Source: Egicoccus sp. AB-alg2 (GTDB lineage Bacteria; Actinomycetota; Nitriliruptoria; Nitriliruptorales; Nitriliruptoraceae). Taken from it: a stretch of DNA of 64,000 nt. The notes under the pieces are model-generated. The model saw only the letters and a program-made list of their open reading frames with translations. It searched no databases and was not told the DNA's origin. The position numbers and the translations under genes are program-made. Numbering within the stretch: position 1 is the stretch's first letter; every line of letters begins with the position of its first letter. This document shows positions 42,630 through 50,845 of the stretch, in pieces. Where the stretch lies: the NCBI RefSeq assembly GCF_041821065.1, contig NZ_JBGUAX010000012.1:52987-116986 (forward strand), read 5' to 3'.

Positions 42630-43969
42630 GCTCCGGCCTCGATCGCGCCGAGGTCGCTCGGGCCGCCGGCGAGGACGGCGACGTCGCGCCGGCCGGCACG
42701 TTCGAGCAGGCTCGCGGCCGACATCGCCCGTTCGCCGTGGCCGCAGTGCAGCAGCACGGGCCCGCCGGGAACGTCGGCGAGCGTCTCTGTCAGCCGGCCG
42801 AGCTCGACATGCGCCGCCCCGGGTGCGTGCCCGGACACGTACTCGGCGTGTTGGCGGACGTCGACGGGGCGACGACCGTCGACCTCGTCCGGGGTCAGCA
42901 GCGGCGTGCGCGCGACCTCCCGGCCGGTGGCTCGCCAGGCGTCGATCCCCCCGGCCAGCTCACCGATCAGGCACTCGTACCCGATCGTGTACGCAGCCCA
43001 CACGAGGTCGGCGCGGTCCAGCCCCGCGTCGGCGACGACCACCACGGGCTGCTCGCGACGGACGAGCCAGCCGAGCCAGGTCGCGAAGGCCGCACGCCAG
43101 GGGATCGACACCGAACGTGGGAGGTGGCCGGCGGCGAACGCCTCCATCGAGCGGGCATCGACGACCTGCGCACCGTCGCGCACCGCCGCATCGACCTCCG
43201 CGACCGTCAGCTGCGGTAGCGGTGGTGGTGTCGAGCCATGCACCACCACACCGGCGCGGTTCACCTCACGGAGTTCGAGGAAGTAGGGCGGATAGGAACC
43301 CAGGCTCCCGAGCAGTCGGGCCACGAAGGTGTCCTCGTCGGGCGCACCGGCCAGCACGGGGTTGGTGGTGCGCTCGTGGCCGATGGTCGTGGTCCGGTCG
43401 CCGCCCGGGACTGCCGAGCAGAACGAGCCGCCGCCGTGGGTGGGGTAGACCGGAAGGTCGTCCGGCAAGGTCAGCAGCCGCTGGGTGATCGACCGGTAGG
43501 CGGCTCGCGCGAGCGGTTCGGTCTGCTGCGGCGTGAGCAGGTCGGTCCGGGCGACCCCGCCGGCCATGAGCGTCCCGCCCGAGAACAGCGCCACCGGCCG
43601 TCCGTCGTCCTCCAGCAGGTAGGCCAGGTGTTCCGGGGTGTGCCCCGGTGTCGCGATCACCTGCAGGCGCACGCCGCCCAGGTCCAGCTCGTCGCCGTCC
43701 GCCAGCGGCCGGTGCGCGTGATCGAGCCCGCTGCCGGCAGGGGCCAGCAGCTGCGCACCACGTGCCGCGAGCTCACGACCACCCGAGACGAAGTCGGCGT
43801 GGAGATGCGTCTCCAGAACGAACCGTGGCGTCAGCCCGCGACGCGCGAGCTCGCCGAGGTACGGCCTCGGGTCGCGCTCGGGGTCGACCACGGCCGCGCC
43901 GCCATCGCCCAGGTCGAGGACGTAGGAGCTGTTGCCCAGCCCCGCGTCGACGAGTTCGACCACGTCCAC
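42626..43969 (-). CDS. MBL-fold protein with two rhodanese domains (persulfide dioxygenase-like)
   Basis: A 447-residue protein. The N-terminal metallo-beta-lactamase domain has THLHADFVSGG (H-x-H-x-D), ATPGHTPEHLAY, FSGGTLMAGG and PTHGGGSFC, as in ETHE1-type glutathione-persulfide dioxygenases. Two rhodanese domains follow. The first lacks the catalytic Cys (VVVVADAGLD), the second has it (LLHCGHGERAMS). Family members oxidise a persulfide to sulfite and can move the sulfur on. GTG 43969 follows GAGGAGG. The gene is divergent from the ArsR-rhodanese gene with shared operators. Confidence 0.9.
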   Translation of the reverse strand: MDVVELVDAGLGNSSYVLDLGDGGAAVVDPERDPRPYLGELARRGLTPRFVLETHLHADFVSGGRELAARGAQLLAPAGSGLDHAHRPLADGDELDLGGVRLQVIATPGHTPEHLAYLLEDDGRPVALFSGGTLMAGGVARTDLLTPQQTEPLARAAYRSITQRLLTLPDDLPVYPTHGGGSFCSAVPGGDRTTTIGHERTTNPVLAGAPDEDTFVARLLGSLGSYPPYFLELREVNRAGVVVHGSTPPPLPQLTVAEVDAAVRDGAQVVDARSMEAFAAGHLPRSVSIPWRAAFATWLGWLVRREQPVVVVADAGLDRADLVWAAYTIGYECLIGELAGGIDAWRATGREVARTPLLTPDEVDGRRPVDVRQHAEYVSGHAPGAAHVELGRLTETLADVPGGPVLLHCGHGERAMSAASLLERAGRRDVAVLAGGPSDLGAIEAGA

Positions 43970-43990
43970 CGCCGCCTCCTCGGAGCATTG

Positions 43991-44006
43991 TCAAAAGAGC
44001 GTTTGA
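43991..44006. promoter_or_regulatory. Operator copy 1 (ArsR-type)
   Basis: TCAAAAGAGCGTTTGA, an imperfect palindrome with TCAA/TTGA-type ends, repeated almost exactly 46 bases away. It lies just downstream of the predicted start of the MBL-rhodanese transcript, whose promoter is TTGACA (44040-44035) and CATGCT (44016-44011) on the minus strand. Confidence 0.7.
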
Positions 44007-44036
44007 AAACAGCATGGCGACTCCGGCCCCGTCTTG

Positions 44037-44052
44037 TCAAGTGATCGTTTGA
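44037..44052. promoter_or_regulatory. Operator copy 2 (ArsR-type)
   Basis: TCAAGTGATCGTTTGA matches copy 1 at 12 of 16 positions. It overlaps the -35 of the minus-strand promoter and lies just upstream of the TAGGAT -10 box (44063-44068) of the regulator gene, so binding would block both directions. Confidence 0.7.
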
Positions 44053-44062
44053 GTAACCAGGG

Positions 44063-44068
44063 TAGGAT
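44063..44068 (+). promoter_or_regulatory. Candidate -10 box of the ArsR-rhodanese gene
   Basis: TAGGAT lies 11 bases after operator copy 2 and about 29 bases before the ATG at 44098, with GAGGAG in between. Confidence 0.5.
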
Positions 44069-44097
44069 GGTCCGCGAGAGGTCGAGGAGTTCGCGGG

Positions 44098-44763
44098 ATG
44101 TCGGGTGGCGAGCGTCGGAAGGCGAAGGACCAGCTGTTCGACGGCTTCGCCGCGGTCGCGAAGGCGCTGGCTTCGGGCCGCCGTGCCGAGATCGTCGACC
44201 TGCTCGCCCAGGGGGAGCGCCGGGTCGACGACATCGCGAACGAGCTGGGCCAGTCGGTGGCCAACACGTCCCATCACCTGCGGACGCTGGCACGCGTCGG
44301 CCTGCTCGCCAGCCGCCGGACCGGCACGCAGGTGCACTACCGGCTCGCCTCGGACGACGTGCTCGACCTGTGGTGGGCCATGCGCAGGATCGCCGCCACC
44401 CAGGTCGAGGGACTCGACCAGCTCGTCAGCGGCTACCTCGGCGACCGCGAGCAGATCCGGACACTCACCCGCCAGGAGCTGCTCGCGCGGCTCGACCGCG
44501 GCGACGTCGTCGTCGTCGACGTCCGTCCCGCCGCCGAGTACGCCGCCGGCCACCTCCCTGGTGCGTTGAACGTGCCTCCCGACCAGCTCGAGTTGCTCGA
44601 CGAGCTGCCGGGCGACCGGGAGGTCGTCGCCTACTGCCGCGGGTCCTACTGCGTCTACGCCGACGACGCCGTCCGCCGGCTCCAGCAGCACGGACGCCGC
44701 GCCCTCCGCCTCGAGGACGGCGTGCCGGAGTGGCGCCGTGCCGGCAGCCCGGTGGAGGTCTGA
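44098..44763 (+). CDS. ArsR-family regulator fused to a rhodanese domain
   Basis: A 221-residue fusion. The N-terminal winged helix has KALASGRRAEIVDLLAQG, then DIANELGQSVANTSHHLRTLARVGLLASRR, the ArsR recognition helix. The C-terminal rhodanese has VVVVDVRPAAEYAAGHLPGAL and the active loop YCRGSYCVYADDAV with two cysteines four residues apart. Such a regulator could sense persulfide through the rhodanese Cys and release the operator. The ATG at 44098 follows GAGGAG. Divergent from the MBL-rhodanese/MFS operon, with two matching operators in between. Confidence 0.92.
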   Translation: MSGGERRKAKDQLFDGFAAVAKALASGRRAEIVDLLAQGERRVDDIANELGQSVANTSHHLRTLARVGLLASRRTGTQVHYRLASDDVLDLWWAMRRIAATQVEGLDQLVSGYLGDREQIRTLTRQELLARLDRGDVVVVDVRPAAEYAAGHLPGALNVPPDQLELLDELPGDREVVAYCRGSYCVYADDAVRRLQQHGRRALRLEDGVPEWRRAGSPVEV

Positions 44764-44809
44764 GACTGCCGGTGATCTCGGCAGCCCGCAGGCTGACCGT
44801 CGCCGGCGG

Positions 44810-46753
44810 TCAGTCGGCCAGGCGAGTGAGGAAGTCCGCCGCCAGCGGTGCGGCGACACGGCCGCCGAAGCTGTCCTCGGTCTCCGCCACCAGCACGGCG
44901 AACGCGAGGTCGTCCTGGTAGCCGATGAACCACGCGTGGGTGCGCGGCGGCGACTCGTCGCCGTACTCCGCGGTGCCGGTCTTGCCGTGCACCGGGCCGC
45001 CCGGGACGTCCGCGACGGCCGAACCGCTGCCGTTCGTGACCACCTCGCGCATCAGTTGCTGCAGGGCCGACGCGATCTCGGGGTCCAGGGGCCGCTCGTC
45101 GGCCGGGTCCTGCGGGTCCGGGTCGAGCACCAGCTGCGGCGCCCGGTGCGCACCACGGGCGACGGTCGCGGCGACGTCCGCCATCGCGAGCGGGCTGGCG
45201 AGGTTGCGGGCCTGCCCGATCGCGGCGGCGGCCTGGTCGGTCGCCCCCTCGTTGGTCGGCACGCTGCCGGTGAACGCGTCGACGCCGAGGCCGTGCTGGC
45301 CGCCGAGCCCGAAGTCCTCCGCGGCGCGGGCCAGCGCGTCGGGTGGCAGGTCGCCGGCCAGCGTGACGAACGTGGTGTTGCACGACTCCGCGAACGCCTC
45401 GCGGAACGGCACCTGCCCGCGGGCACCGTCCTCGGCGTTGGTGAACCGGCGGCCGTCGACGACCGCCTCGCCCTCGCAGCCGACGGTGTCGTCCGTGTCG
45501 AGGCCCTCGGCCAGTAGCGCGGCCGTGGTCACCACCTTGAACGTGGATCCCGGGGCGAAGCGTCCCTGGGTGGCGATGTCGAGCCCGCCGCTGGCGGGGC
45601 CGTTGGCGACCGCCAGGACGTGCCCGTCGCTGACCCGGATGGCCACCAGGGCGCTCGGGTGCTCGGTCTCCTGGGCGAGGGTGTCGTCGGCGGCGCGCTG
45701 GACCGCCTCGTCGAGGGTGACCCTGACGGGCGTGCCGTCGACCGCGGGTTCCTCGTGCAGGACGGCCTCCTCGGTGTCCTCGGCGGCGTCCTCGCCGGGG
45801 ACGGCGGCGACCTCCAGGCCAGGCAGGCCGAACAGCTGCTCGTCGTAGGCGCGTTGCAGACCCGACAGGCCGACGAGGTCGCCGGCGGCGTAGCGCTCGG
45901 GATGCTCCTCGACCAGCTCGGCGGTCACGGGACCGGCGCGGCCGAGCAGCGCCCGGGCGAACGCCGCCGTCGGCGCCAGCGGCAGCTCGTCGCGGCGGAA
46001 GACGGTGCCCGGCAGCGGGTACAGCTCGTCCTCCACCTCGGCGTAGTCGTCGTCGCGGAGCGTCACGACCGGCACGAACGCGTTCTCACCGGCCGCCTCG
46101 ATGCGCTCGGCCAGGTCGTCGGCGGTGAGGTCGAGGATGTCGCGCAGGTCGTCGACGAGTTCCTCGAGGTCCTCCACACGGGACGGTTGCACGCCCACCT
46201 CGACGACCCCGCGTCCGGTCACCAGCGGCGTGCCGTCCGCCGCGAGGACGTCGGCACGCTGCGGGGTCGTGCGGCGGGTGACCAGGCGCAGGTCGTCGGT
46301 CAGCCGCGGGTGCACGAGCGCGGGCGTGAACTCGACCTGCCAGCCGTCGTCGCCCCGGACCAGGTCGGCGGTGGTGTCGTAGGCCCACGCACGGTCGCCA
46401 CCGAGGTCCCAGCGGACCGACAGGGCCGCGGTCGCGGTGCCCTCGACCGGTTCGGAGACCTCGGTCAGCGTCACGGCCGGCGGGTCCAGCTGCAGGCCGT
46501 CGACCAGCGTCTCGTAGCGCTGCCGCACCGTGGCGGGCGTGCCGGCGACCGGACCCGCCGCTGGGTCCCCCTCGTCCCAGGCCGACGCGAACGCTTCCGC
46601 CGCCGGCTGCGGACCGGGGTCGCGGTTGCTCCACCACCACCAGCCGCCCGCGGCGAGGCCGGCGACGACGAGCAGGACGAGGAGGACGACCGCGGCCCGC
46701 CGCCCACGGCGCGTGGGCACGCCACTGAGGTCCAGATCGAGGGCGCTCGACAT
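44810..46753 (-). CDS. Penicillin-binding protein, MecA_N plus transpeptidase
   Basis: A 647-residue class B PBP. A single N-terminal anchor (AAVVLLVLLVVAGLAAGGWWWW) is followed by an NTF2-like/MecA_N domain (PAAEAFASAWDEGDPAA...), the PBP dimer domain (GTVFRRDELPLAP..., ALLGRAGPVTAELV) and the transpeptidase with STFK (PGSTFKVVT), SCN (ESCNTTFVTLA) and KTG (VHGKTGTAEYG). All catalytic residues are present. It cross-links peptidoglycan outside the membrane. The same layout recurs in the gene at 48657-50573. The ATG has no strong ribosome site; rimK ends 7 bases upstream. Confidence 0.93.
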   Translation of the reverse strand: MSSALDLDLSGVPTRRGRRAAVVLLVLLVVAGLAAGGWWWWSNRDPGPQPAAEAFASAWDEGDPAAGPVAGTPATVRQRYETLVDGLQLDPPAVTLTEVSEPVEGTATAALSVRWDLGGDRAWAYDTTADLVRGDDGWQVEFTPALVHPRLTDDLRLVTRRTTPQRADVLAADGTPLVTGRGVVEVGVQPSRVEDLEELVDDLRDILDLTADDLAERIEAAGENAFVPVVTLRDDDYAEVEDELYPLPGTVFRRDELPLAPTAAFARALLGRAGPVTAELVEEHPERYAAGDLVGLSGLQRAYDEQLFGLPGLEVAAVPGEDAAEDTEEAVLHEEPAVDGTPVRVTLDEAVQRAADDTLAQETEHPSALVAIRVSDGHVLAVANGPASGGLDIATQGRFAPGSTFKVVTTAALLAEGLDTDDTVGCEGEAVVDGRRFTNAEDGARGQVPFREAFAESCNTTFVTLAGDLPPDALARAAEDFGLGGQHGLGVDAFTGSVPTNEGATDQAAAAIGQARNLASPLAMADVAATVARGAHRAPQLVLDPDPQDPADERPLDPEIASALQQLMREVVTNGSGSAVADVPGGPVHGKTGTAEYGDESPPRTHAWFIGYQDDLAFAVLVAETEDSFGGRVAAPLAADFLTRLAD

Positions 46754-46760
46754 GGGTGGC

Positions 46761-47669
46761 TCAGGCCTTCTTGCGGGCTCGGTTGGTGGCGCGCACGCCC
46801 GCGTTGGCCTCGATGTACTCGATCACCTTGGCGGCCACGTCCACGCCGGTCGTGGTCTCGATGCCCTCCAGGCCCGGCGACGAGTTGACCTCCAGGACCA
46901 CCGGACCGTGGTTGGAGCGCATGAGGTCCACACCCGCGACGTTGAGCCCCAGGATCTTGGCGGCCCGCTTGGCGGCCGCGCGCTCCTCGGGGGTGAGCCG
47001 GATCCGGCGCGCCTCGCCGCCGCGGTGGACGTTGGAGCGGAAGTCGCCGGGCGCCGCGGTGCGCTCCATCGCCGCCACGACGCGGTTGCCGACCACGAAG
47101 GCGCGGATGTCCGAGCCGCCGGCCTCCTTGATGAACTCCTGGACCAGGATGTTGGCGTTGAGCTGGCGGAACGCCCCGATCACGGACTCGGCGGCCTTCT
47201 TGGTCTCCGCGAGGACGACCCCCATGCCCTGGGTGCCCTCGAGCAGCTTCACGACCACCGGGGCGCCGCCGACCAGGGACACCAGCCCGTCGATGTCCTT
47301 GGTGGAGTGCGCGAAGGAGGTCACCGGCAGCCCGACCCCTTCCGCGGCCAGCAGCTGCAGGGCACGCAGCTTGTCGCGCGAGCGGGAGATGGCCTGCGAG
47401 TCGTTGGTGGGGTAGACGCCCATCATCTCGAACTGGCGCACCACCGCGGTGCCGTAGAAGGTGTGCGTCGCACCGATGCGGGGAACCACGGCGTCGACCG
47501 CGTCCAGTCGCGACCCGCCGTAGTGGATCGCCGGCCGGTGCGAGGTGATGTCGATCACGCACCGGAGATAGTCGACGATGCGGACCTCGTGCCCGCGTTG
47601 CTCGGCCGCCTCGCGCAGGCGTCGAGTCGAGTACAGCTGCGAGTTGCGCGACAGGATCGCGAGCTTCAA
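46761..47669 (-). CDS. rimK: RimK-type alpha-L-glutamate ligase
   Basis: An ATP-grasp ligase of 302 residues. [63 protein letters not shown] and [15 protein letters not shown] follow E. coli RimK closely along the entire length. That protein adds glutamates to the C-terminus of ribosomal protein S6 and also makes poly-glutamate. The start is TTG at 47669, preceded by GGAAG and aligned with E. coli Met1; longer frames have no support. It is co-directional with the PBP gene downstream. Confidence 0.9.
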   Translation of the reverse strand: MKLAILSRNSQLYSTRRLREAAEQRGHEVRIVDYLRCVIDITSHRPAIHYGGSRLDAVDAVVPRIGATHTFYGTAVVRQFEMMGVYPTNDSQAISRSRDKLRALQLLAAEGVGLPVTSFAHSTKDIDGLVSLVGGAPVVVKLLEGTQGMGVVLAETKKAAESVIGAFRQLNANILVQEFIKEAGGSDIRAFVVGNRVVAAMERTAAPGDFRSNVHRGGEARRIRLTPEERAAAKRAAKILGLNVAGVDLMRSNHGPVVLEVNSSPGLEGIETTTGVDVAAKVIEYIEANAGVRATNRARKKA

Positions 47670-47827
47670 CGTGCGCTTCCCTACGAGAACGTCGGCAGGG
47701 ACCCCCGAGGCCCCACTGACGAGGGGCGCGTGGCCGAACCGAGACGTGAACGGAACTGCGCGCAACGTAGTGGCGATCGCGCGCGTGTGGGGCCCGCGAC
47801 GGCCCTGCCGCGCGCTACGGTCGCACC

Positions 47828-47989
47828 ATGCCGAACGCCCTGCCGCTGATCGTGATCGCCGCACTCATGGTGCTGGCCGCGCCGCTGTGGCCGTGGAGCA
47901 AGGGCTGGTCGTGGGCGCCGGCCGGGATGCTGGCCATGGGGCTCGCGACGATGCTGCTCTTCCAGTACGCGGTCATCCCCGAGGGCTGA
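47828..47989 (+). CDS. Small membrane protein, DUF3309-like
   Basis: A 53-residue protein. It has two hydrophobic segments ([15 protein letters not shown] and [20 protein letters not shown]) joined by [10 protein letters not shown], the pattern of the small DUF3309/Lmo0937-type membrane proteins, which share a PxWP-S-x-W-G-YxP turn. A TACGGT -10 box (47816-47821) ends 6 bases before the ATG, giving a leaderless mRNA; there is no ribosome site. Codon use fits the genome. Function unknown. Confidence 0.7.
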   Translation: MPNALPLIVIAALMVLAAPLWPWSKGWSWAPAGMLAMGLATMLLFQYAVIPEG

Positions 47990-48041
47990 CCCGCGGGCGG
48001 ACGGCGGCGGCCGGCTCCCGAACCGCACGGCGGCGGTGGGA

Positions 48042-48626
48042 TCACGAATTCGCCGTCTTCGCCGCCTTCGCGCGGGCCTTCTTGGCCTGCTTCCACTCGC
48101 GCACCTTCAGCAGGGTCTCCTGGTCGACCACGTCGGCGATCGAGCGGTAGCCGTCCTGGCCGTAGTCCCCGGCGGCCTCCTGCCAGCCGTCGGGCGTCAC
48201 CCCGCACTGCTTGCCGAGCAGCGCCACGAAGATGCGCGCCTTCTGGTCGCCGAAGCCCGGCAGGTCGGTCAGCCGCTTCTTCAGCTCCCGGCCGTCGGCG
48301 ACGTCGCGCCACAACGCCTCGGTGTCGCCGTCGTAGTCCTCGACCAACGCGGTCGCCAGGGCGTGGACGCGCTTGGCCATGGAGCCGGGGTAGCGGTGGA
48401 TCGCCGGCCGCTGCCGGAACAACTCCTCGAGCGTCTCCGGCTCGACCTCGGCGACCGCGGACGGGGTCAGCGGCCGCCCCAGTCGTTCCTCGAGCCGCTG
48501 GGGACCGACGAAGGCCTGCTCCATCGCGATCTGCTGGTCCAGGAGCATGCCGACCAGCAGGGCGAAGGCGTTGTCGGACAGGAGGCGGTCGGCGTCGGGC
48601 TCACCGGTGAGCGTCAGCGTGGGCAT
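48042..48626 (-). CDS. HhH-GPD superfamily base-excision repair protein
   Basis: A 194-residue member of the HhH-GPD-type uncharacterised group (TIGR03252 type). FALLVGMLLDQQIAMEQAFVGP is the N-terminal signature and LTDLPGFGDQKARIFVALLG is the helix-hairpin-helix. The catalytic Asp of classical glycosylases is not obvious; the C-terminus is Lys-rich (KQAKKARAKAAK). No iron-sulfur cysteines are present. The ATG at 48626 follows AGGAGG. A DNA glycosylase role is likely but untested. Confidence 0.88.
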   Translation of the reverse strand: MPTLTLTGEPDADRLLSDNAFALLVGMLLDQQIAMEQAFVGPQRLEERLGRPLTPSAVAEVEPETLEELFRQRPAIHRYPGSMAKRVHALATALVEDYDGDTEALWRDVADGRELKKRLTDLPGFGDQKARIFVALLGKQCGVTPDGWQEAAGDYGQDGYRSIADVVDQETLLKVREWKQAKKARAKAAKTANS

Positions 48627-48656
48627 GGGCGGACCTCCTGTCGGAACGTGGTGTCG

Positions 48657-50573
48657 TCAGCCGTCCTCGGCCAGCTGGACCTGCAGTTCGTCGACGAGCC
48701 GGCCGGCGATGGGAGCCGCGACCTCGCTGCCCGCGCCGCCGCCCTCGACGAGCACGGCGAAACCGTACTCGCCCCACGAGCCCGCGAACCAGGCGTGCTC
48801 GACGTCGCCGCCGGCCTGGGCGGTGCCGGTCTTGCCCTCGACCTGCGAGTCGGTGCCGGCCACCTCGGCTTCCTCGCCGTTGCCGTCGGTGATGACCGCG
48901 CGCAGCATCCGGCGCAGGCCGTCGAGCGTGCCGCCGCTGAGCTGGCGGGCGTCGCCGGGCTCGTCGGCGGCCATCAGGTAGGGCGGCCGCCACACGCCGG
49001 AGCGGGCCGCCGCCGCCATGGAGGCGAGGTGCAACGGTGACACCTCGACGCGCGCCTGACCGAAGGCGGCCGCCGCCAGCTCGGCGGTGTCCGCCGGTTC
49101 GGGGAACGATCCGCCGAACGCCGGCAGGGGGAGGTCGGGCTCGACCCCGAACCCGAAGCGCTCGGCGGCGTCGGTCAGCCCGTCGATCCCCACCTCCTCG
49201 GCCGCGAGCCCGGCGAAGGTCGTGTTGCAGGAGTTGGCGAACGCCGCCTCCAGCGTCGTGTCACCCAACTCGCGCCCGCCCGCGTTGGTGACGGACAGCC
49301 CGCCGACGACGGCGCGCTCCGGGCAGCCGACGTCGGTCTCCGGCACGAGTCCGCCGGCCAGCAGGGCCTCGGCGGTCACGATCTTGAACGTGGATCCGGG
49401 CGGGTAGCGGCCCTCGAAGGCGCGGTTGTAGCCCGACAGCGGCCGGCTGGCGCTGGCCCGGATCGCGCCGTCGCCCGTGTCGATCACGACGATCGCCGCC
49501 TCCTCGTCGACGCCGATCAGCGCGTTCTCCACCGCCCGCTGCACGCGTGCGTCGATGGTGGTCTGGACCGCCTCGGCGCCGGACAGCGACTCGGCCAGCA
49601 CCTCGCGGGCGGGCCCGCCGGGCCGTTCGCGCAGCACCACCTGGACGCGCGTGGCGAAGGCGAGATCGGCCTCGAACACCGCCTCGAGCCCGAACTGGCC
49701 GACCTCGTCACCGGGCTCGTAGGGATCGCCGAGCGCGTCGAGCTGCTCCCGGGTGGCCTCGTCGACGCGGCCGACGACGTGCTGGGCGAACCCCTCGTCG
49801 AGGAGGGTGCGGCCGCTGATCGACCGCGACAGGGCACCGCGAACCCCCCGCAACGCGTCGCGGGCGTCGTCGGTCCGGTCGGCGGGCAGCGTCACCACCG
49901 GGTAGAACCAGCCGTCGACGAGGTTGCCGCGCGCGTAGATCCGGTCCACCGCCTCGCCGGCGCCCTCGACCGCCTCCTCGAACGCCTCGGCGAGGTCGTC
50001 GCGGTCCTCCACCGTGCCGGGGTCGAAGCCGAACGTGACCTGGTCGCCCTCGCCGGCCAGCTGCTCGCCGCCCGCCGCGAGGATCGGCGCCCGCTCGACC
50101 TCCTCGCGGACGACCTCGAAGACCATGCCCTCGCGCAGGGACGGGTGCACGTTGGTCGGCGACCAGGTCACCCCCCATTGGCCGCGCTCACGCAGCAGTT
50201 CGAGCTCGACCTGCCACTCGACCTCGCCGTAGTCCTCGCCGACGGCCGTCACCGCGACCGGGGTGCGGGCACGGCCGTCCTCGACCTGTTCGGTCTCGCC
50301 CGGACGGACCCGCAGTTCGCGGTACTCGAGGCCCTCGGCGACCTGGTCGTAGGTCGCCACGAGCGTGTCGGGCGCCTCGCGCGTCAGCGCCTCCACCTCG
50401 TCGTGGTCCCCGGCCTCCCAGGCGGCCGCGAAGGCCGCGACCGTCTCGGCCGGGTCGGCGGTCTGGCGTTGCTCACCGGCGAAGACGTCGCTCTCGGTCA
50501 GCAGCCACCAGCCGCCGTAGGCGACCCCGGCCAGGGCACAGAGCGCGAGGATCGCGACGAGGAGGTCTTTCAT
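48657..50573 (-). CDS. Penicillin-binding protein, MecA_N plus transpeptidase (second copy)
   Basis: A 638-residue class B PBP with the same order of domains as the gene at 44810-46753: N-terminal anchor (LLVAILALCALAGVAYGGWWLL), NTF2-like/MecA_N (PAETVAAFAAAWEAGDHDEVEAL), dimer domain, and transpeptidase with STFK (PGSTFKIVTAEALL), SCN (ANSCNTTFAGLA) and KTG (VEGKTGTAQAG). The two differ enough to be old paralogs. ATG 50573 is preceded by GGGAGGGG. It is divergent from kgd. Confidence 0.93.
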   Translation of the reverse strand: MKDLLVAILALCALAGVAYGGWWLLTESDVFAGEQRQTADPAETVAAFAAAWEAGDHDEVEALTREAPDTLVATYDQVAEGLEYRELRVRPGETEQVEDGRARTPVAVTAVGEDYGEVEWQVELELLRERGQWGVTWSPTNVHPSLREGMVFEVVREEVERAPILAAGGEQLAGEGDQVTFGFDPGTVEDRDDLAEAFEEAVEGAGEAVDRIYARGNLVDGWFYPVVTLPADRTDDARDALRGVRGALSRSISGRTLLDEGFAQHVVGRVDEATREQLDALGDPYEPGDEVGQFGLEAVFEADLAFATRVQVVLRERPGGPAREVLAESLSGAEAVQTTIDARVQRAVENALIGVDEEAAIVVIDTGDGAIRASASRPLSGYNRAFEGRYPPGSTFKIVTAEALLAGGLVPETDVGCPERAVVGGLSVTNAGGRELGDTTLEAAFANSCNTTFAGLAAEEVGIDGLTDAAERFGFGVEPDLPLPAFGGSFPEPADTAELAAAAFGQARVEVSPLHLASMAAAARSGVWRPPYLMAADEPGDARQLSGGTLDGLRRMLRAVITDGNGEEAEVAGTDSQVEGKTGTAQAGGDVEHAWFAGSWGEYGFAVLVEGGGAGSEVAAPIAGRLVDELQVQLAEDG

Positions 50574-50805
50574 GGCCAGCCCCTCCCTGCTCCCGCCGTG
50601 GCCGGACGGCGACGGTACCGCGCGGGCACGCCGGGACGGGGTCGGCCGACCGCGACGGGGCTTGACGTGTGCGGTGGCGCCGGGTCCACTCGACAGGTGG
50701 CAGCGGAGGCCCTTCGTCCGGCTGCCCTCGTCGTGTCGCTGCGTTCCTGCTGCGCGCGCCCGGTGCGTGGCCGTGCGCGGATCGTGAGCGACGCCTCCGC
50801 CGCTC

Positions 50806-50811
50806 TACCCT
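50806..50811 (+). promoter_or_regulatory. Candidate -10 box of kgd
   Basis: TACCCT predicts a transcript starting near 50818 and a leader of about 28 bases before the ATG at 50846. An earlier TTGACG near 50662 has no partner. Confidence 0.4.
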
Positions 50812-50845
50812 CTTGCTCACGTCGCCCCGGAGCACGAACGCCGAC

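Noticed and set aside
39418..42699. 1093-codon minus-strand frame across the flavoprotein, methyltransferase and MFS genes
   Set aside because: It runs antisense and out of frame across several well-supported genes and shows no domain.
47670..47864. N-terminal extension of RimK by 65 residues
   Set aside because: The extension is unlike the family, overlaps the divergent small gene's promoter, and the TTG at 47669 with GGAAG aligns with E. coli Met1.
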